A stretch of DNA of 64,000 nt from Brienomyrus brachyistius (taxonomy: Eukaryota > Chordata > Actinopteri > Osteoglossiformes > Mormyridae). How positions within the stretch are numbered: position 1 is the first letter of the stretch; every line of letters begins with the position of its first letter. The stretch is taken from the NCBI RefSeq assembly GCF_023856365.1, contig NW_026042467.1, positions 186,001 through 250,000 of the forward strand. The letters run 5' to 3'. This document shows positions 11,674-25,062 of this stretch, piece by piece. The notes below the pieces were generated by a model, which searched no databases, was not told where the DNA came from, and saw only the letters and a program-made list of their open reading frames with translations. Made by a program: the position numbers and the translations under genes.

Positions 11674-13443
11674 TGTAGGGAGCCGCCCACTGGCCCAATG
11701 GCGGAATCCAATGGCGCAGCCGAAGGCTGTGAATGCGTGTTGGTCCTTCCAAGCGCTCCTGGGAATTACTTACCCTTTTTAATATACAAGATATTCTTTT
11801 AGACACACATCTGACTCCATTTTATTAATGACCTTATTTCAGTATATTGTAGTCATGACGTTTATGTTGTTCGGATTACTTCGGGACTCTCCTTTAGATT
11901 ACCAACTCTAGTTTACCCCTGACGAAGGAGTCCGCCAGATTCGCCTCGGCCGACAGGGCGATCCGTGGGCTTGTTCCACAGGGTTTGTCTTAGATGCACG
12001 GAAATCGGCACCATTTAAGACAATGTCAGCCTCTGATTATTCGGGTCCCTCGACCTATATAATTTCCCAAAGGCCCAGTGTCTGCCAATTACTGAGCATG
12101 TGGGTGCCTCGGAGATTAAGCCGATGTTTACCCGAACCACACGTACATCCACCTCAGAGGCTCAGCCGGGGGCAGCCCATATCATAACATGTGTCAACCT
12201 CAGCGGCTGTGACGGCGCACCTTTTGTTGCGGTAGTTTGTACGAGGTTTTACTTTGGGCTCGTCTCAGGGACTCCGCCGATGCCGCCCATTGTCTTACCA
12301 TGTGAGCGTCTCAGGGACTATGCCCGGTGCCTAGGAACATAGTGTGTACGCCCCTCAGAGGGCAGACCGGTACCTTTCATCAGCATGTGTTGACCTCAGA
12401 GGTTAAGTCGGCCCGTAACTGAGCGTGTGCGAACTCCAGAGGTGCGGTTTTGGTATCCACCTAACTTAACTTGGGCAGTCGAGTTTGGACCCGGATAAAG
12501 GGGATTTAACCCAGAGGCTGCAAGATAGTATTTATCACTTTAGTCCTAATCAGGATAGAAGTCCAATCTGGAAAGTTTATAAAGAAGTTAGCAAATCAGA
12601 CAGTCATGAAGTAATCAAGACAACATTTATTAAACATATTACAATATATAATTATTGACATGTGGCCACATACTTGTAAATACATTTGGACAAATACAAT
12701 ATTAAACAATCACATTCCTCAGCTGAGAGTGCACAAAGTTCTGCGGAAAGTATCTGACTACAGATGGACTTTCACGCAGTTCTCTGTGGGAGCTCTGATT
12801 ACAGAGTAACTCCCCGAATCCTTCTGAGGCCCTTCCTTAAGTATCCAAACCAGGTGATGGCATGTCTCTGAAGACTGACCAATTTCGGTCAACGGTTAAT
12901 TTTAGGGGCATTGTTGGCCTTGGTTCTCAAGTCCTCAGCCAATCAGATCACTTTAGGGGGTGGTCGTAATTCCCTTGTTCTGCCATGTGAGAGGCTCTCT
13001 CAGTTTGGTGGGTTTAGCCGAAGTTTCTATAGTTCTCTTAGGGAAAACTATACTGCCTTAAATCTGAGTGTATAACACTCGCCGTCTCATGCCTATTCAA
13101 ACGAGACCAAACATGCGTGTATTTGTCCCTAACATCTATGTGTGGTGAGTTATCCTATTTCTAGTGGAAAAGGTGTCTGTGTCTGGGGACTGACAGCTGT
13201 TGTTGCTGTGGTTTGACTGTGGAACTCCGGCCACTCCAGGGGGTGAAAGGTCTTGCTTTTTCTGTATTGCTCCAGTTATTCTCAGGAGCCGGCAGGGCTT
13301 TGCCTTCCTTAAAAGGGATGGTTTGATGCGTGGAGTCCAATCTTGCCTGGGCCAGTGGATCCTTTTCTTGGAGCTCTGAGATGGACTGATGCAGGCTGAT
13401 CAGAGTTGGGGCCTGCAGGACCTATAAGTTTTATGTCCTTACA
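11674..13443. mobile_element. Solo LTR block 4 (1770 bp)
   Basis: Same as block 1 except for one missing G in 'gagtttggacccgg' near 12487. Confidence 0.7.
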
Positions 13444-13473
13444 TCAATCTCTAGTTGTGATAGCAGTTGTTTC

Positions 13474-13546
13474 TGGCCACAACCGGGATTCGAACCCCGG
13501 TCTCCCGTGTGAAAGGCGGCGATCTTACCACTACACTATCCAGCAA
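13474..13546 (-). tRNA. tRNA-Glu(UUC)-like, S4a proximal
   Basis: Consensus sequence. Confidence 0.6.
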
Positions 13547-13618
13547 CTATATAATACAATATATAAAAAATATAATATAAATATAATATAAATATATAAA
13601 ATATATAAAATATATTTT

Positions 13619-13691
13619 TGGCCACAACCGGGATTCGAACCCCGGTCTCCCGTGTGAAAGGCGGCGATCTTACCACTACACTATCCAGCAA
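13619..13691 (-). tRNA. tRNA-Glu(UUC)-like, S4a distal
   Basis: Consensus sequence with the downstream TTTT run. Confidence 0.6.
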
Positions 13692-14394
13692 CTATATAAT
13701 ATAAGGGAGATTTACGGGAAAATACTAATACGGGAGGACGGCGCGAAAAAGAAGTAAAATACGGTAGTTTCCCGGCCAAAACGGGAGACTTGACAGCCTG
13801 AGATGGCTTTTCCAGCGAAAACGACTTCATTATTTATCTGATTGATTTATCGACAGACCATCATACTTTTTAGACGTTATAATAACAACACTCTATTGAT
13901 CCCCCTCTTACTGTCCATGATACACAATGACGAGACACATGTTCACTAATGACGAGAACTATTCTATTTTTCATGCCGGGTCCTTCAAATCTTACATTTA
14001 CAAATCTTGTTCTTGTTCTCTGCTCGTTCCCGTAGATATATATTATTATACGGAGATTTACGGAGTCTTCAAAGACGGTCCAGCTCAAGGATCACTGTTG
14101 CTGTGGTGTAGATCAGCTGATCTGTAGTAGTCTTCTACGTACATCTTCTAGTAGACCTTCTGAGGGTACTTCACGCATTCTTGGTCGGAGGGTCCAGGTT
14201 TCCAGCTTAGCTTATTTCTTATTTCTCAGGTCAGCTGCTCTTGTATTCAGCCTACTAATATATATGGGGCTTGGTACCCAATCTCGGAATGTGGGGATGA
14301 TGATATCTCCCCCCTGACCTGTCGTCCTGGCTCCCCCTTGTCGTAGCAATCGTGTTGTACCTCATCAATCTCTAGTTGTGATAGCAGTTGTTTC

Positions 14395-14467
14395 TGGCCA
14401 CAACCGGGATTCGAACCCCGGTCTCCCGTGTGAAAGGCGGCGATCTTACCACTACACTATCCAGCAA
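14395..14467 (-). tRNA. tRNA-Glu(UUC)-like, S4b proximal
   Basis: Consensus sequence. Confidence 0.6.
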
Positions 14468-14539
14468 CTATATAATACAATATATAAAAAATATAATATA
14501 AATATAATATAAATATATAAAATATATAAAATATATTTT

Positions 14540-14612
14540 TGGCCACAACCGGGATTCGAACCCCGGTCTCCCGTGTGAAAGGCGGCGATCTTACCACTAC
14601 ACTATCCAGCAA
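14540..14612 (-). tRNA. tRNA-Glu(UUC)-like, S4b distal
   Basis: Consensus sequence with the downstream TTTT run. Confidence 0.6.
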
Positions 14613-15289
14613 CTATATAATATAAGGGAGATTTACGGGAAAATACTAATACGGGAGGACGGCGGGAAAGAGAAGTAAAATACGGTAGTTTCCCGGCCAA
14701 AACGGGAGACTTGACAGCCTGAGATGGCTTTTCCAGCGAAAACGACTTCATTATTTATCTGATTGATTTATCGACAGACCATCATACTTTTTAGACGTTA
14801 TAATAACAACACTCTATTGATCCCCCTCTTACTGTCCATGATACACAATGACGAGACACATGTTCACTAATGACGAGAACTATTCTATTTTTCATGCCGG
14901 GTCCTTCAAATCTTACATTTACAAATCTTGTTCTTGTTCTCTGCTCGTTCCCGTAGATATATATTATTATACGGAGATTTACGGAGTCTTCAAAGACGGT
15001 CCAGCTCAAGGATCACTGTTGCTGTGGTGTAGATCAGCTGATCTGTAGTAGTCTTCTACGTACATCTTCTAGTAGACCTTCTGAGGGTACTTCACGCATT
15101 CTTGGTCGGAGGGTCCAGGTTTCCAGCTTAGCTTATTTCTTATTTCTCAGGTCAGCTGCTCTTGTATTCAGCCTACTAATATATATGGGGCTTGGTACCC
15201 AATCTCGGAATGTGGGGATGATGATATCTCCCCCCTGACCTGTCGTCCTGGCTCCCCCTTGTCGTAGCAATCGTGTTGTACCTCATCAA

Positions 15290-17060
15290 TGTAGGGAGCC
15301 GCCCACTGGCCCAATGGCGGAATCCAATGGCGCAGCCGAAGGCTGTGAATGCGTGTTGGTCCTTCCAAGCGCTCCTGGGAATTACTTACCCTTTTTAATA
15401 TACAAGATATTCTTTTAGACACACATCTGACTCCATTTTATTAATGACCTTATTTCAGTATATTGTAGTCATGACGTTTATGTTGTTCGGATTACTTCGG
15501 GACTCTCCTTTAGATTACCAACTCTAGTTTACCCCTGACGAAGGAGTCCGCCAGATTCGCCTCGGCCGACAGGGCGATCCGTGGGCTTGTTCCACAGGGT
15601 TTGTCTTAGATGCACGGAAATCGGCACCATTTAAGACAATGTCAGCCTCTGATTATTCGGGTCCCTCGACCTATATAATTTCCCAAAGGCCCAGTGTCTG
15701 CCAATTACTGAGCATGTGGGTGCCTCGGAGATTAAGCCGATGTTTACCCGAACCACACGTACATCCACCTCAGAGGCTCAGCCGGGGGCAGCCCATATCA
15801 TAACATGTGTCAACCTCAGCGGCTGTGACGGCGCACCTTTTGTTGCGGTAGTTTGTACGAGGTTTTACTTTGGGCTCGTCTCAGGGACTCCGCCGATGCC
15901 GCCCATTGTCTTACCATGTGAGCGTCTCAGGGACTATGCCCGGTGCCTAGGAACATAGTGTGTACGCCCCTCAGAGGGCAGACCGGTACCTTTCATCAGC
16001 ATGTGTTGACCTCAGAGGTTAAGTCGGCCCGTAACTGAGCGTGTGCGAACTCCAGAGGTGCGGTTTTGGTATCCACCTAACTTAACTTGGGCAGTCGAGT
16101 TTGGGACCCGGATAAAGGGGATTTAACCCAGAGGCTGCAAGATAGTATTTATCACTTTAGTCCTAATCAGGATAGAAGTCCAATCTGGAAAGTTTATAAA
16201 GAAGTTAGCAAATCAGACAGTCATGAAGTAATCAAGACAACATTTATTAAACATATTACAATATATAATTATTGACATGTGGCCACATACTTGTAAATAC
16301 ATTTGGACAAATACAATATTAAACAATCACATTCCTCAGCTGAGAGTGCACAAAGTTCTGCGGAAAGTATCTGACTACAGATGGACTTTCACGCAGTTCT
16401 CTGTGGGAGCTCTGATTACAGAGTAACTCCCCGAATCCTTCTGAGGCCCTTCCTTAAGTATCCAAACCAGGTGATGGCATGTCTCTGAAGACTGACCAAT
16501 TTCGGTCAACGGTTAATTTTAGGGGCATTGTTGGCCTTGGTTCTCAAGTCCTCAGCCAATCAGATCACTTTAGGGGGTGGTCGTAATTCCCTTGTTCTGC
16601 CATGTGAGAGGCTCTCTCAGTTTGGTGGGTTTAGCCGAAGTTTCTATAGTTCTCTTAGGGAAAACTATACTGCCTTAAATCTGAGTGTATAACACTCGCC
16701 GTCTCATGCCTATTCAAACGAGACCAAACATGCGTGTATTTGTCCCTAACATCTATGTGTGGTGAGTTATCCTATTTCTAGTGGAAAAGGTGTCTGTGTC
16801 TGGGGACTGACAGCTGTTGTTGCTGTGGTTTGACTGTGGAACTCCGGCCACTCCAGGGGGTGAAAGGTCTTGCTTTTTCTGTATTGCTCCAGTTATTCTC
16901 AGGAGCCGGCAGGGCTTTGCCTTCCTTAAAAGGGATGGTTTGATGCGTGGAGTCCAATCTTGCCTGGGCCAGTGGATCCTTTTCTTGGAGCTCTGAGATG
17001 GACTGATGCAGGCTGATCAGAGTTGGGGCCTGCAGGACCTATAAGTTTTATGTCCTTACA
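15290..17060. mobile_element. Solo LTR block 5
   Basis: 1771 bp with TG...CA ends and TCAA flanks. Confidence 0.7.
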
Positions 17061-17090
17061 TCAATCTCTAGTTGTGATAGCAGTTGTTTC

Positions 17091-17163
17091 TGGCCACAAC
17101 CGGGATTCGAACCCCGGTCTCCCGTGTGAAAGGCGGCGATCTTACCACTACACTATCCAGCAA
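17091..17163 (-). tRNA. tRNA-Glu(UUC)-like, S5a proximal
   Basis: Consensus sequence. Confidence 0.6.
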
Positions 17164-17235
17164 CTATATAATACAATATATAAAAAATATAATATAAATA
17201 TAATATAAATATATAAAATATATAAAATATATTTT

Positions 17236-17308
17236 TGGCCACAACCGGGATTCGAACCCCGGTCTCCCGTGTGAAAGGCGGCGATCTTACCACTACACTA
17301 TCCAGCAA
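17236..17308 (-). tRNA. tRNA-Glu(UUC)-like, S5a distal
   Basis: Consensus sequence with the downstream TTTT run. Confidence 0.6.
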
Positions 17309-17987
17309 CTATATAATATAAGGGAGATTTACGGGAAAATACTAATACGGGAGGACGGCACGAAAGAGAAGTAAAATACGGTAGTTTCCCGGCCAAAACG
17401 GGAGACTTGACAGCCTGAGATGGCTTTTCCAGCGAAAACGACTTCATTATTTATCTGATTGATTTATCGACAGACTTTTTAGACGTTATAATAACGTCTC
17501 TTACTGTCCATGATACACAATGACGAGACACATGTTCACTAATGACGAGAACTATTCTATTTTTCATGCCGGGTCCTTCAAATCTTACATTTACAAATCT
17601 TGTTCTTGTTCTCTGCTCGTTCCCGTAGATATATATTATTATACGGAGATTTACGGAGTCTTCAAAGACGGTCCAGCTCAAGGATCACTGTTGCTGTGGT
17701 GTAGATCAGCTGATCTGTAGTAGTCTTCTACGTACATCTTCTAGTAGACCTTCTGAGGGTACTTCACGCATTCTTGGTCGGAGGGTCCAGGTTTCCAGCT
17801 TAGCTTATTTCTTATTTCTCAGGTCAGCTGCTCTTGTATTCAGCCTACTAATATATATGGGGCTTGGTACCCAATCTCGGAATGTGGGGATGATGATATC
17901 TCCCCCCTGACCTGTCGTCCTGGCTCCCCCTTGTCGTAGCAATCGTGTTGTACCTCATCAATCTCTAGTTGTGATAGCAGTTGTTTC

Positions 17988-18060
17988 TGGCCACAACCGG
18001 GATTCGAACCCCGGTCTCCCGTGTGAAAGGCGGCGATCTTACCACTACACTATCCAGCAA
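17988..18060 (-). tRNA. tRNA-Glu(UUC)-like, S5b proximal
   Basis: Consensus sequence. Confidence 0.6.
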
Positions 18061-18132
18061 CTATATAATACAATATATAAAAAATATAATATAAATATAA
18101 TATAAATATATAAAATATATAAAATATATTTT

Positions 18133-18205
18133 TGGCCACAACCGGGATTCGAACCCCGGTCTCCCGTGTGAAAGGCGGCGATCTTACCACTACACTATCC
18201 AGCAA
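18133..18205 (-). tRNA. tRNA-Glu(UUC)-like, S5b distal
   Basis: Consensus sequence with the downstream TTTT run. Confidence 0.6.
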
Positions 18206-18882
18206 CTATATAATATAAGGGAGATTTACGGGAAAATACTAATACGGGAGGACGGCGCGAAAGAGAAGTAAAATACGGTAGTTTCCCGGCCAAAACGGGA
18301 GACTTGACAGCCTGAGATGGCTTTTCCAGCGAAAACGACTTCATTATTTATCTGATTGATTTATCGACAGACCATCATACTTTTTAGACGTTATAATAAC
18401 AACACTCTATTGATCCCCCTCTTACTGTCCATGATACACAATGACGAGACACATGTTCACTAATGACGAGAACTATTCTATTTTTCATGCCGGGTCCTTC
18501 AAATCTTACATTTACAAATCTTGTTCTTGTTCTCTGCTCGTTCCCGTAGATATATATTATTATACGGAGATTTACGGAGTCTTCAAAGACGGTCCAGCTC
18601 AAGGATCACTGTTGCTGTGGTGTAGATCAGCTGATCTGTAGTAGTCTTCTACGTACATCTTCTAGTAGACCTTCTGAGGGTACTTCACGCATTCTTGGTC
18701 GGAGGGTCCAGGTTTCCAGCTTAGCTTATTTCTTATTTCTCAGGTCAGCTGCTCTTGTATTCAGCCTACTAATATATATGGGGCTTGGTACCCAATCTCG
18801 GAATGTGGGGATGATGATATCTCCCCCCTGACCTGTCGTCCTGGCTCCCCCTTGTCGTAGCAATCGTGTTGTACCTCATCAA

Positions 18883-20653
18883 TGTAGGGAGCCGCCCACT
18901 GGCCCAATGGCGGAATCCAATGGCGCAGCCGAAGGCTGTGAATGCGTGTTGGTCCTTCCAAGCGCTCCTGGGAATTACTTACCCTTTTTAATATACAAGA
19001 TATTCTTTTAGACACACATCTGACTCCATTTTATTAATGACCTTATTTCAGTATATTGTAGTCATGACGTTTATGTTGTTCGGATTACTTCGGGACTCTC
19101 CTTTAGATTACCAACTCTAGTTTACCCCTGACGAAGGAGTCCGCCAGATTCGCCTCGGCCGACAGGGCGATCCGTGGGCTTGTTCCACAGGGTTTGTCTT
19201 AGATGCACGGAAATCGGCACCATTTAAGACAATGTCAGCCTCTGATTATTCGGGTCCCTCGACCTATATAATTTCCCAAAGGCCCAGTGTCTGCCAATTA
19301 CTGAGCATGTGGGTGCCTCGGAGATTAAGCCGATGTTTACCCGAACCACACGTACATCCACCTCAGAGGCTCAGCCGGGGGCAGCCCATATCATAACATG
19401 TGTCAACCTCAGCGGCTGTGACGGCGCACCTTTTGTTGCGGTAGTTTGTACGAGGTTTTACTTTGGGCTCGTCTCAGGGACTCCGCCGATGCCGCCCATT
19501 GTCTTACCATGTGAGCGTCTCAGGGACTATGCCCGGTGCCTAGGAACATAGTGTGTACGCCCCTCAGAGGGCAGACCGGTACCTTTCATCAGCATGTGTT
19601 GACCTCAGAGGTTAAGTCGGCCCGTAACTGAGCGTGTGCGAACTCCAGAGGTGCGGTTTTGGTATCCACCTAACTTAACTTGGGCAGTCGAGTTTGGGAC
19701 CCGGATAAAGGGGATTTAACCCAGAGGCTGCAAGATAGTATTTATCACTTTAGTCCTAATCAGGATAGAAGTCCAATCTGGAAAGTTTATAAAGAAGTTA
19801 GCAAATCAGACAGTCATGAAGTAATCAAGACAACATTTATTAAACATATTACAATATATAATTATTGACATGTGGCCACATACTTGTAAATACATTTGGA
19901 CAAATACAATATTAAACAATCACATTCCTCAGCTGAGAGTGCACAAAGTTCTGCGGAAAGTATCTGACTACAGATGGACTTTCACGCAGTTCTCTGTGGG
20001 AGCTCTGATTACAGAGTAACTCCCCGAATCCTTCTGAGGCCCTTCCTTAAGTATCCAAACCAGGTGATGGCATGTCTCTGAAGACTGACCAATTTCGGTC
20101 AACGGTTAATTTTAGGGGCATTGTTGGCCTTGGTTCTCAAGTCCTCAGCCAATCAGATCACTTTAGGGGGTGGTCGTAATTCCCTTGTTCTGCCATGTGA
20201 GAGGCTCTCTCAGTTTGGTGGGTTTAGCCGAAGTTTCTATAGTTCTCTTAGGGAAAACTATACTGCCTTAAATCTGAGTGTATAACACTCGCCGTCTCAT
20301 GCCTATTCAAACGAGACCAAACATGCGTGTATTTGTCCCTAACATCTATGTGTGGTGAGTTATCCTATTTCTAGTGGAAAAGGTGTCTGTGTCTGGGGAC
20401 TGACAGCTGTTGTTGCTGTGGTTTGACTGTGGAACTCCGGCCACTCCAGGGGGTGAAAGGTCTTGCTTTTTCTGTATTGCTCCAGTTATTCTCAGGAGCC
20501 GGCAGGGCTTTGCCTTCCTTAAAAGGGATGGTTTGATGCGTGGAGTCCAATCTTGCCTGGGCCAGTGGATCCTTTTCTTGGAGCTCTGAGATGGACTGAT
20601 GCAGGCTGATCAGAGTTGGGGCCTGCAGGACCTATAAGTTTTATGTCCTTACA
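18883..20653. mobile_element. Solo LTR block 6
   Basis: 1771 bp with TG...CA ends and TCAA flanks. Confidence 0.7.
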
Positions 20654-20683
20654 TCAATCTCTAGTTGTGATAGCAGTTGTTTC

Positions 20684-20756
20684 TGGCCACAACCGGGATT
20701 CGAACCCCGGTCTCCCGTGTGAAAGGCGGCGATCTTACCACTACACTATCCAGCAA
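20684..20756 (-). tRNA. tRNA-Glu(UUC)-like, S6 proximal
   Basis: Consensus sequence. Confidence 0.6.
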
Positions 20757-20828
20757 CTATATAATACAATATATAAAAAATATAATATAAATATAATATA
20801 AATATATAAAATATATAAAATATATTTT

Positions 20829-20901
20829 TGGCCACAACCGGGATTCGAACCCCGGTCTCCCGTGTGAAAGGCGGCGATCTTACCACTACACTATCCAGCA
20901 A
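20829..20901 (-). tRNA. tRNA-Glu(UUC)-like, S6 distal
   Basis: Consensus sequence with the downstream TTTT run. Confidence 0.6.
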
Positions 20902-21614
20902 CTATATAATATAAGGGAGATTTACGGGAAAATACTAATACGGGAGGACGGCGGGAAAGAGAAGTAAAATACGGTAGTTTCCCGGCCAAAACGGGAGACT
21001 TGACAGCCTGAGATGGCTGTCTCTGGCCACGCCCCCTACAGTCGGTCCGGCCCCTGGCTTTTCCAGCGTGTTCGCGAAAACGACTTCATTATTTATCTGA
21101 TTGATTTATCGACAGACCATCATACTTTTTAGACGTTATAATAACAACACTCTATTGATCCCCCTCTTACTGTCCATGATACACAATGACGAGACACATG
21201 TTCACTAATGACGAGAACTATTCTATTTTTCATGCCGGGTCCTTCAAATCTTACATTTACAAATCTTGTTCTTGTTCTCTGCTCGTTCCCGTAGATATAT
21301 ATTATTATACGGAGATTTACGGAGTCTTCAAAGACGGTCCAGCTCAAGGATCACTGTTGCTGTGGTGTAGATCAGCTGATCTGTAGTAGTCTTCTACGTA
21401 CATCTTCTAGTAGACCTTCTGAGGGTACTTCACGCATTCTTGGTCGGAGGGTCCAGGTTTCCAGCTTAGCTTATTTCTTATTTCTCAGGTCAGCTGCTCT
21501 TGTATTCAGCCTACTAATATATATGGGGCTTGGTACCCAATCTCGGAATGTGGGGATGATGATATCTCCCCCCTGACCTGTCGTCCTGGCTCCCCCTTGT
21601 CGTAGCAATCGTGT

Positions 21615-22980
21615 TGTCTGCCAATTACTGAGCATGTGGGTGCCTCGGAGATTAAGCCGATGTTTACCCGAACCACACGTACATCCACCTCAGAGGCTCA
21701 GCCGGGGGCAGCCCATATCATAACATGTGTCAACCTCAGCGGCTGTGACGGCGCACCTTTTGTTGCGGTAGTTTGTACGAGGTTTTACTTTGGGCTCGTC
21801 TCAGGGACTCCGCCGATGCCGCCCATTGTCTTACCATGTGAGCGTCTCAGGGACTATGCCCGGTGCCTAGGAACATAGTGTGTACGCCCCTCAGAGGGCA
21901 GACCGGTACCTTTCATCAGCATGTGTTGACCTCAGAGGTTAAGTCGGCCCGTAACTGAGCGTGTGCGAACTCCAGAGGTGCGGTTTTGGTATCCACCTAA
22001 CTTAACTTGGGCAGTCGAGTTTGGGACCCGGATAAAGGGGATTTAACCCAGAGGCTGCAAGATAGTATTTATCACTTTAGTCCTAATCAGGATAGAAGTC
22101 CAATCTGGAAAGTTTATAAAGAAGTTAGCAAATCAGACAGTCATGAAGTAATCAAGACAACATTTATTAAACATATTACAATATATAATTATTGACATGT
22201 GGCCACATACTTGTAAATACATTTGGACAAATACAATATTAAACAATCACATTCCTCAGCTGAGAGTGCACAAAGTTCTGCGGAAAGTATCTGACTACAG
22301 ATGGACTTTCACGCAGTTCTCTGTGGGAGCTCTGATTACAGAGTAACTCCCCGAATCCTTCTGAGGCCCTTCCTTAAGTATCCAAACCAGGTGATGGCAT
22401 GTCTCTGAAGACTGACCAATTTCGGTCAACGGTTAATTTTAGGGGCATTGTTGGCCTTGGTTCTCAAGTCCTCAGCCAATCAGATCACTTTAGGGGGTGG
22501 TCGTAATTCCCTTGTTCTGCCATGTGAGAGGCTCTCTCAGTTTGGTGGGTTTAGCCGAAGTTTCTATAGTTCTCTTAGGGAAAACTATACTGCCTTAAAT
22601 CTGAGTGTATAACACTCGCCGTCTCATGCCTATTCAAACGAGACCAAACATGCGTGTATTTGTCCCTAACATCTATGTGTGGTGAGTTATCCTATTTCTA
22701 GTGGAAAAGGTGTCTGTGTCTGGGGACTGACAGCTGTTGTTGCTGTGGTTTGACTGTGGAACTCCGGCCACTCCAGGGGGTGAAAGGTCTTGCTTTTTCT
22801 GTATTGCTCCAGTTATTCTCAGGAGCCGGCAGGGCTTTGCCTTCCTTAAAAGGGATGGTTTGATGCGTGGAGTCCAATCTTGCCTGGGCCAGTGGATCCT
22901 TTTCTTGGAGCTCTGAGATGGACTGATGCAGGCTGATCAGAGTTGGGGCCTGCAGGACCTATAAGTTTTATGTCCTTACA
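21615..22980. mobile_element. Solo LTR block 7, 5'-truncated
   Basis: Only 1366 bp. The first 405 bp of the LTR and the last 10 bp of the preceding S monomer are deleted, with a shared TGT at the join (about 21615-21617). The 3' end and its TCAA are intact. Confidence 0.75.
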
Positions 22981-23010
22981 TCAATCTCTAGTTGTGATAG
23001 CAGTTGTTTC

Positions 23011-23083
23011 TGGCCACAACCGGGATTCGAACCCCGGTCTCCCGTGTGAAAGGCGGCGATCTTACCACTACACTATCCAGCAA
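23011..23083 (-). tRNA. tRNA-Glu(UUC)-like, S7a proximal
   Basis: Consensus sequence. Confidence 0.6.
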
Positions 23084-23155
23084 CTATATAATACAATATA
23101 TAAAAAATATAATATAAATATAATATAAATATATAAAATATATAAAATATATTTT

Positions 23156-23228
23156 TGGCCACAACCGGGATTCGAACCCCGGTCTCCCGTGTGAAAGGCG
23201 GCGATCTTACCACTACACTATCCAGCAA
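23156..23228 (-). tRNA. tRNA-Glu(UUC)-like, S7a distal
   Basis: Consensus sequence with the downstream TTTT run. Confidence 0.6.
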
Positions 23229-23914
23229 CTATATAATATAAGGGAGATTTACGGGAAAATACTAATACGGGAGGACGGCGCGAAAGAGAAGTAAAATACG
23301 GTAGTTTCCCGGCCAAAACGGGAGACTTGACAGCCTGAGATGGCTTTTCCAGCGAAAACGACTTCATTATTTATCTGATTGATTTATCGACAGACCATCA
23401 TACTTTTTAGACGTTATAATCCCCCTCTTACTGTCCATGATACACAATGACGAGACACATGTTCACTAATGACGAGAACTATTCTATTTTTCATGCCGGG
23501 TCCTTCAAATCTTACATTTACAAATCTTGTTCTTGTTCTCTGCTCGTTCCCGTAGATATATATTATTATACGGAGATTTACGGAGTCTTCAAAGACGGTC
23601 CAGCTCAAGGATCACTGTTGCTGTGGTGTAGATCAGCTGATCTGTAGTAGTCTTCTACGTACATCTTCTAGTAGACCTTCTGAGGGTACTTCACGCATTC
23701 TTGGTCGGAGGGTCCAGGTTTCCAGCTTAGCTTATTTCTTATTTCTCAGGTCAGCTGCTCTTGTATTCAGCCTACTAATATATATGGGGCTTGGTACCCA
23801 ATCTCGGAATATGGGGATGATGATATCTCCCCCCTGACCTGTCGTCCTGGCTCCCCCTTGTCGTAGCAATCGTGTTGTACCTCATCAATCTCTAGTTGTG
23901 ATAGCAGTTGTTTC

Positions 23915-23987
23915 TGGCCACAACCGGGATTCGAACCCCGGTCTCCCGTGTGAAAGGCGGCGATCTTACCACTACACTATCCAGCAA
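23915..23987 (-). tRNA. tRNA-Glu(UUC)-like, S7b proximal
   Basis: Consensus sequence. Confidence 0.6.
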
Positions 23988-24068
23988 CTATATAATACAA
24001 TATATAAAAAATATAATATAAATATAATATAAATATATAAAATATATAAAATATATAAAATATATTTT

Positions 24069-24141
24069 TGGCCACAACCGGGATTCGAACCCCGGTCTCC
24101 CGTGTGAAAGGCGGCGATCTTACCACTACACTATCCAGCAA
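24069..24141 (-). tRNA. tRNA-Glu(UUC)-like, S7b distal
   Basis: Consensus sequence; 154 bp from its partner because the AT spacer gained one 'aaatatata' step. Confidence 0.6.
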
Positions 24142-24844
24142 CTATATAATATAAGGGAGATTTACGGGAAAATACTAATACGGGAGGACGGCGCGAAAGA
24201 GAAGTAAAATACGGTAGTTTCCCGGCCAAAACGGGAGACTTGACAGCCTGAGATGGCTTTTCCAGCGAAAACGACTTCATTATTTATCTGATTGATTTAT
24301 CGACAGACCATCATACTTTTTAGACGTTATAATAACAACACTCTATTGATCCCCCTCTTACTGTCCATGATACACAATGACGAGACACATGTTCACTAAT
24401 GACGAGAACTATTCTATTTTTCATGCCGGGTCCTTCAAATCTTACATTTACAAATCTTGTTCTTGTTCTCTGCTCGTTCCCGTAGATATATATTATTATA
24501 CGGAGATTTACGGAGTCTTCAAAGACGGTCCAGCTCAAGGATCACTGTTGCTGTGGTGTAGATCAGCTGATCTGTAGTAGTCTTCTACGTACATCTTCTA
24601 GTAGACCTTCTGAGGGTACTTCACGCATTCTTGGTCGGAGGGTCCAGGTTTCCAGCTTAGCTTATTTCTTATTTCTCAGGTCAGCTGCTCTTGTATTCAG
24701 CCTACTAATATATATGGGGCTTGGTACCCAATCTCGGAATGTGGGGATGATGATATCTCCCCCCTGACCTGTCGTCCTGGCTCCCCCTTGTCGTAGCAAT
24801 CGTGTTGTACCTCATCAATCTCTAGTTGTGATAGCAGTTGTTTC

Positions 24845-24917
24845 TGGCCACAACCGGGATTCGAACCCCGGTCTCCCGTGTGAAAGGCGGCGATCTTACC
24901 ACTACACTATCCAGCAA
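24845..24917 (-). tRNA. tRNA-Glu(UUC)-like, S7c proximal
   Basis: Consensus sequence. Confidence 0.6.
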
Positions 24918-24989
24918 CTATATAATACAATATATAAAAAATATAATATAAATATAATATAAATATATAAAATATATAAAATATATTTT

Positions 24990-25062
24990 TGGCCACAACC
25001 GGGATTCGAACCCCGGTCTCCCGTGTGAAAGGCGGCGATCTTACCACTACACTATCCAGCAA
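24990..25062 (-). tRNA. tRNA-Glu(UUC)-like, S7c distal
   Basis: Consensus sequence with the downstream TTTT run. Confidence 0.6.

Larger units (their letters stand above)
13444..15289. repeat. S monomers S4a (13444-14364) and S4b (14365-15289)
   Basis: 921 and 925 bp, both short forms. S4a has 'gcgaaaaagaag' as in S1a, while most other copies read 'gcgaaagagaag' or 'gggaaagagaag'. Confidence 0.9.
17061..18882. repeat. S monomers S5a (17061-17957) and S5b (17958-18882)
   Basis: S5a is 897 bp. It lacks 'catcata' before 'ctttttagacg' (17475), as the orphan monomer at 58962 does, and has a private junction 'ataacgtctcttactg' (17491-17506). S5b is 925 bp. Confidence 0.9.
20654..21614. repeat. 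S monomer S6 (single)
   Basis: One long-form S monomer (about 961 bp). It ends at 'cgtgttgt', where it is joined directly to the interior of LTR block 7; the usual 'acctcatcaa' end is missing. Confidence 0.9.
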
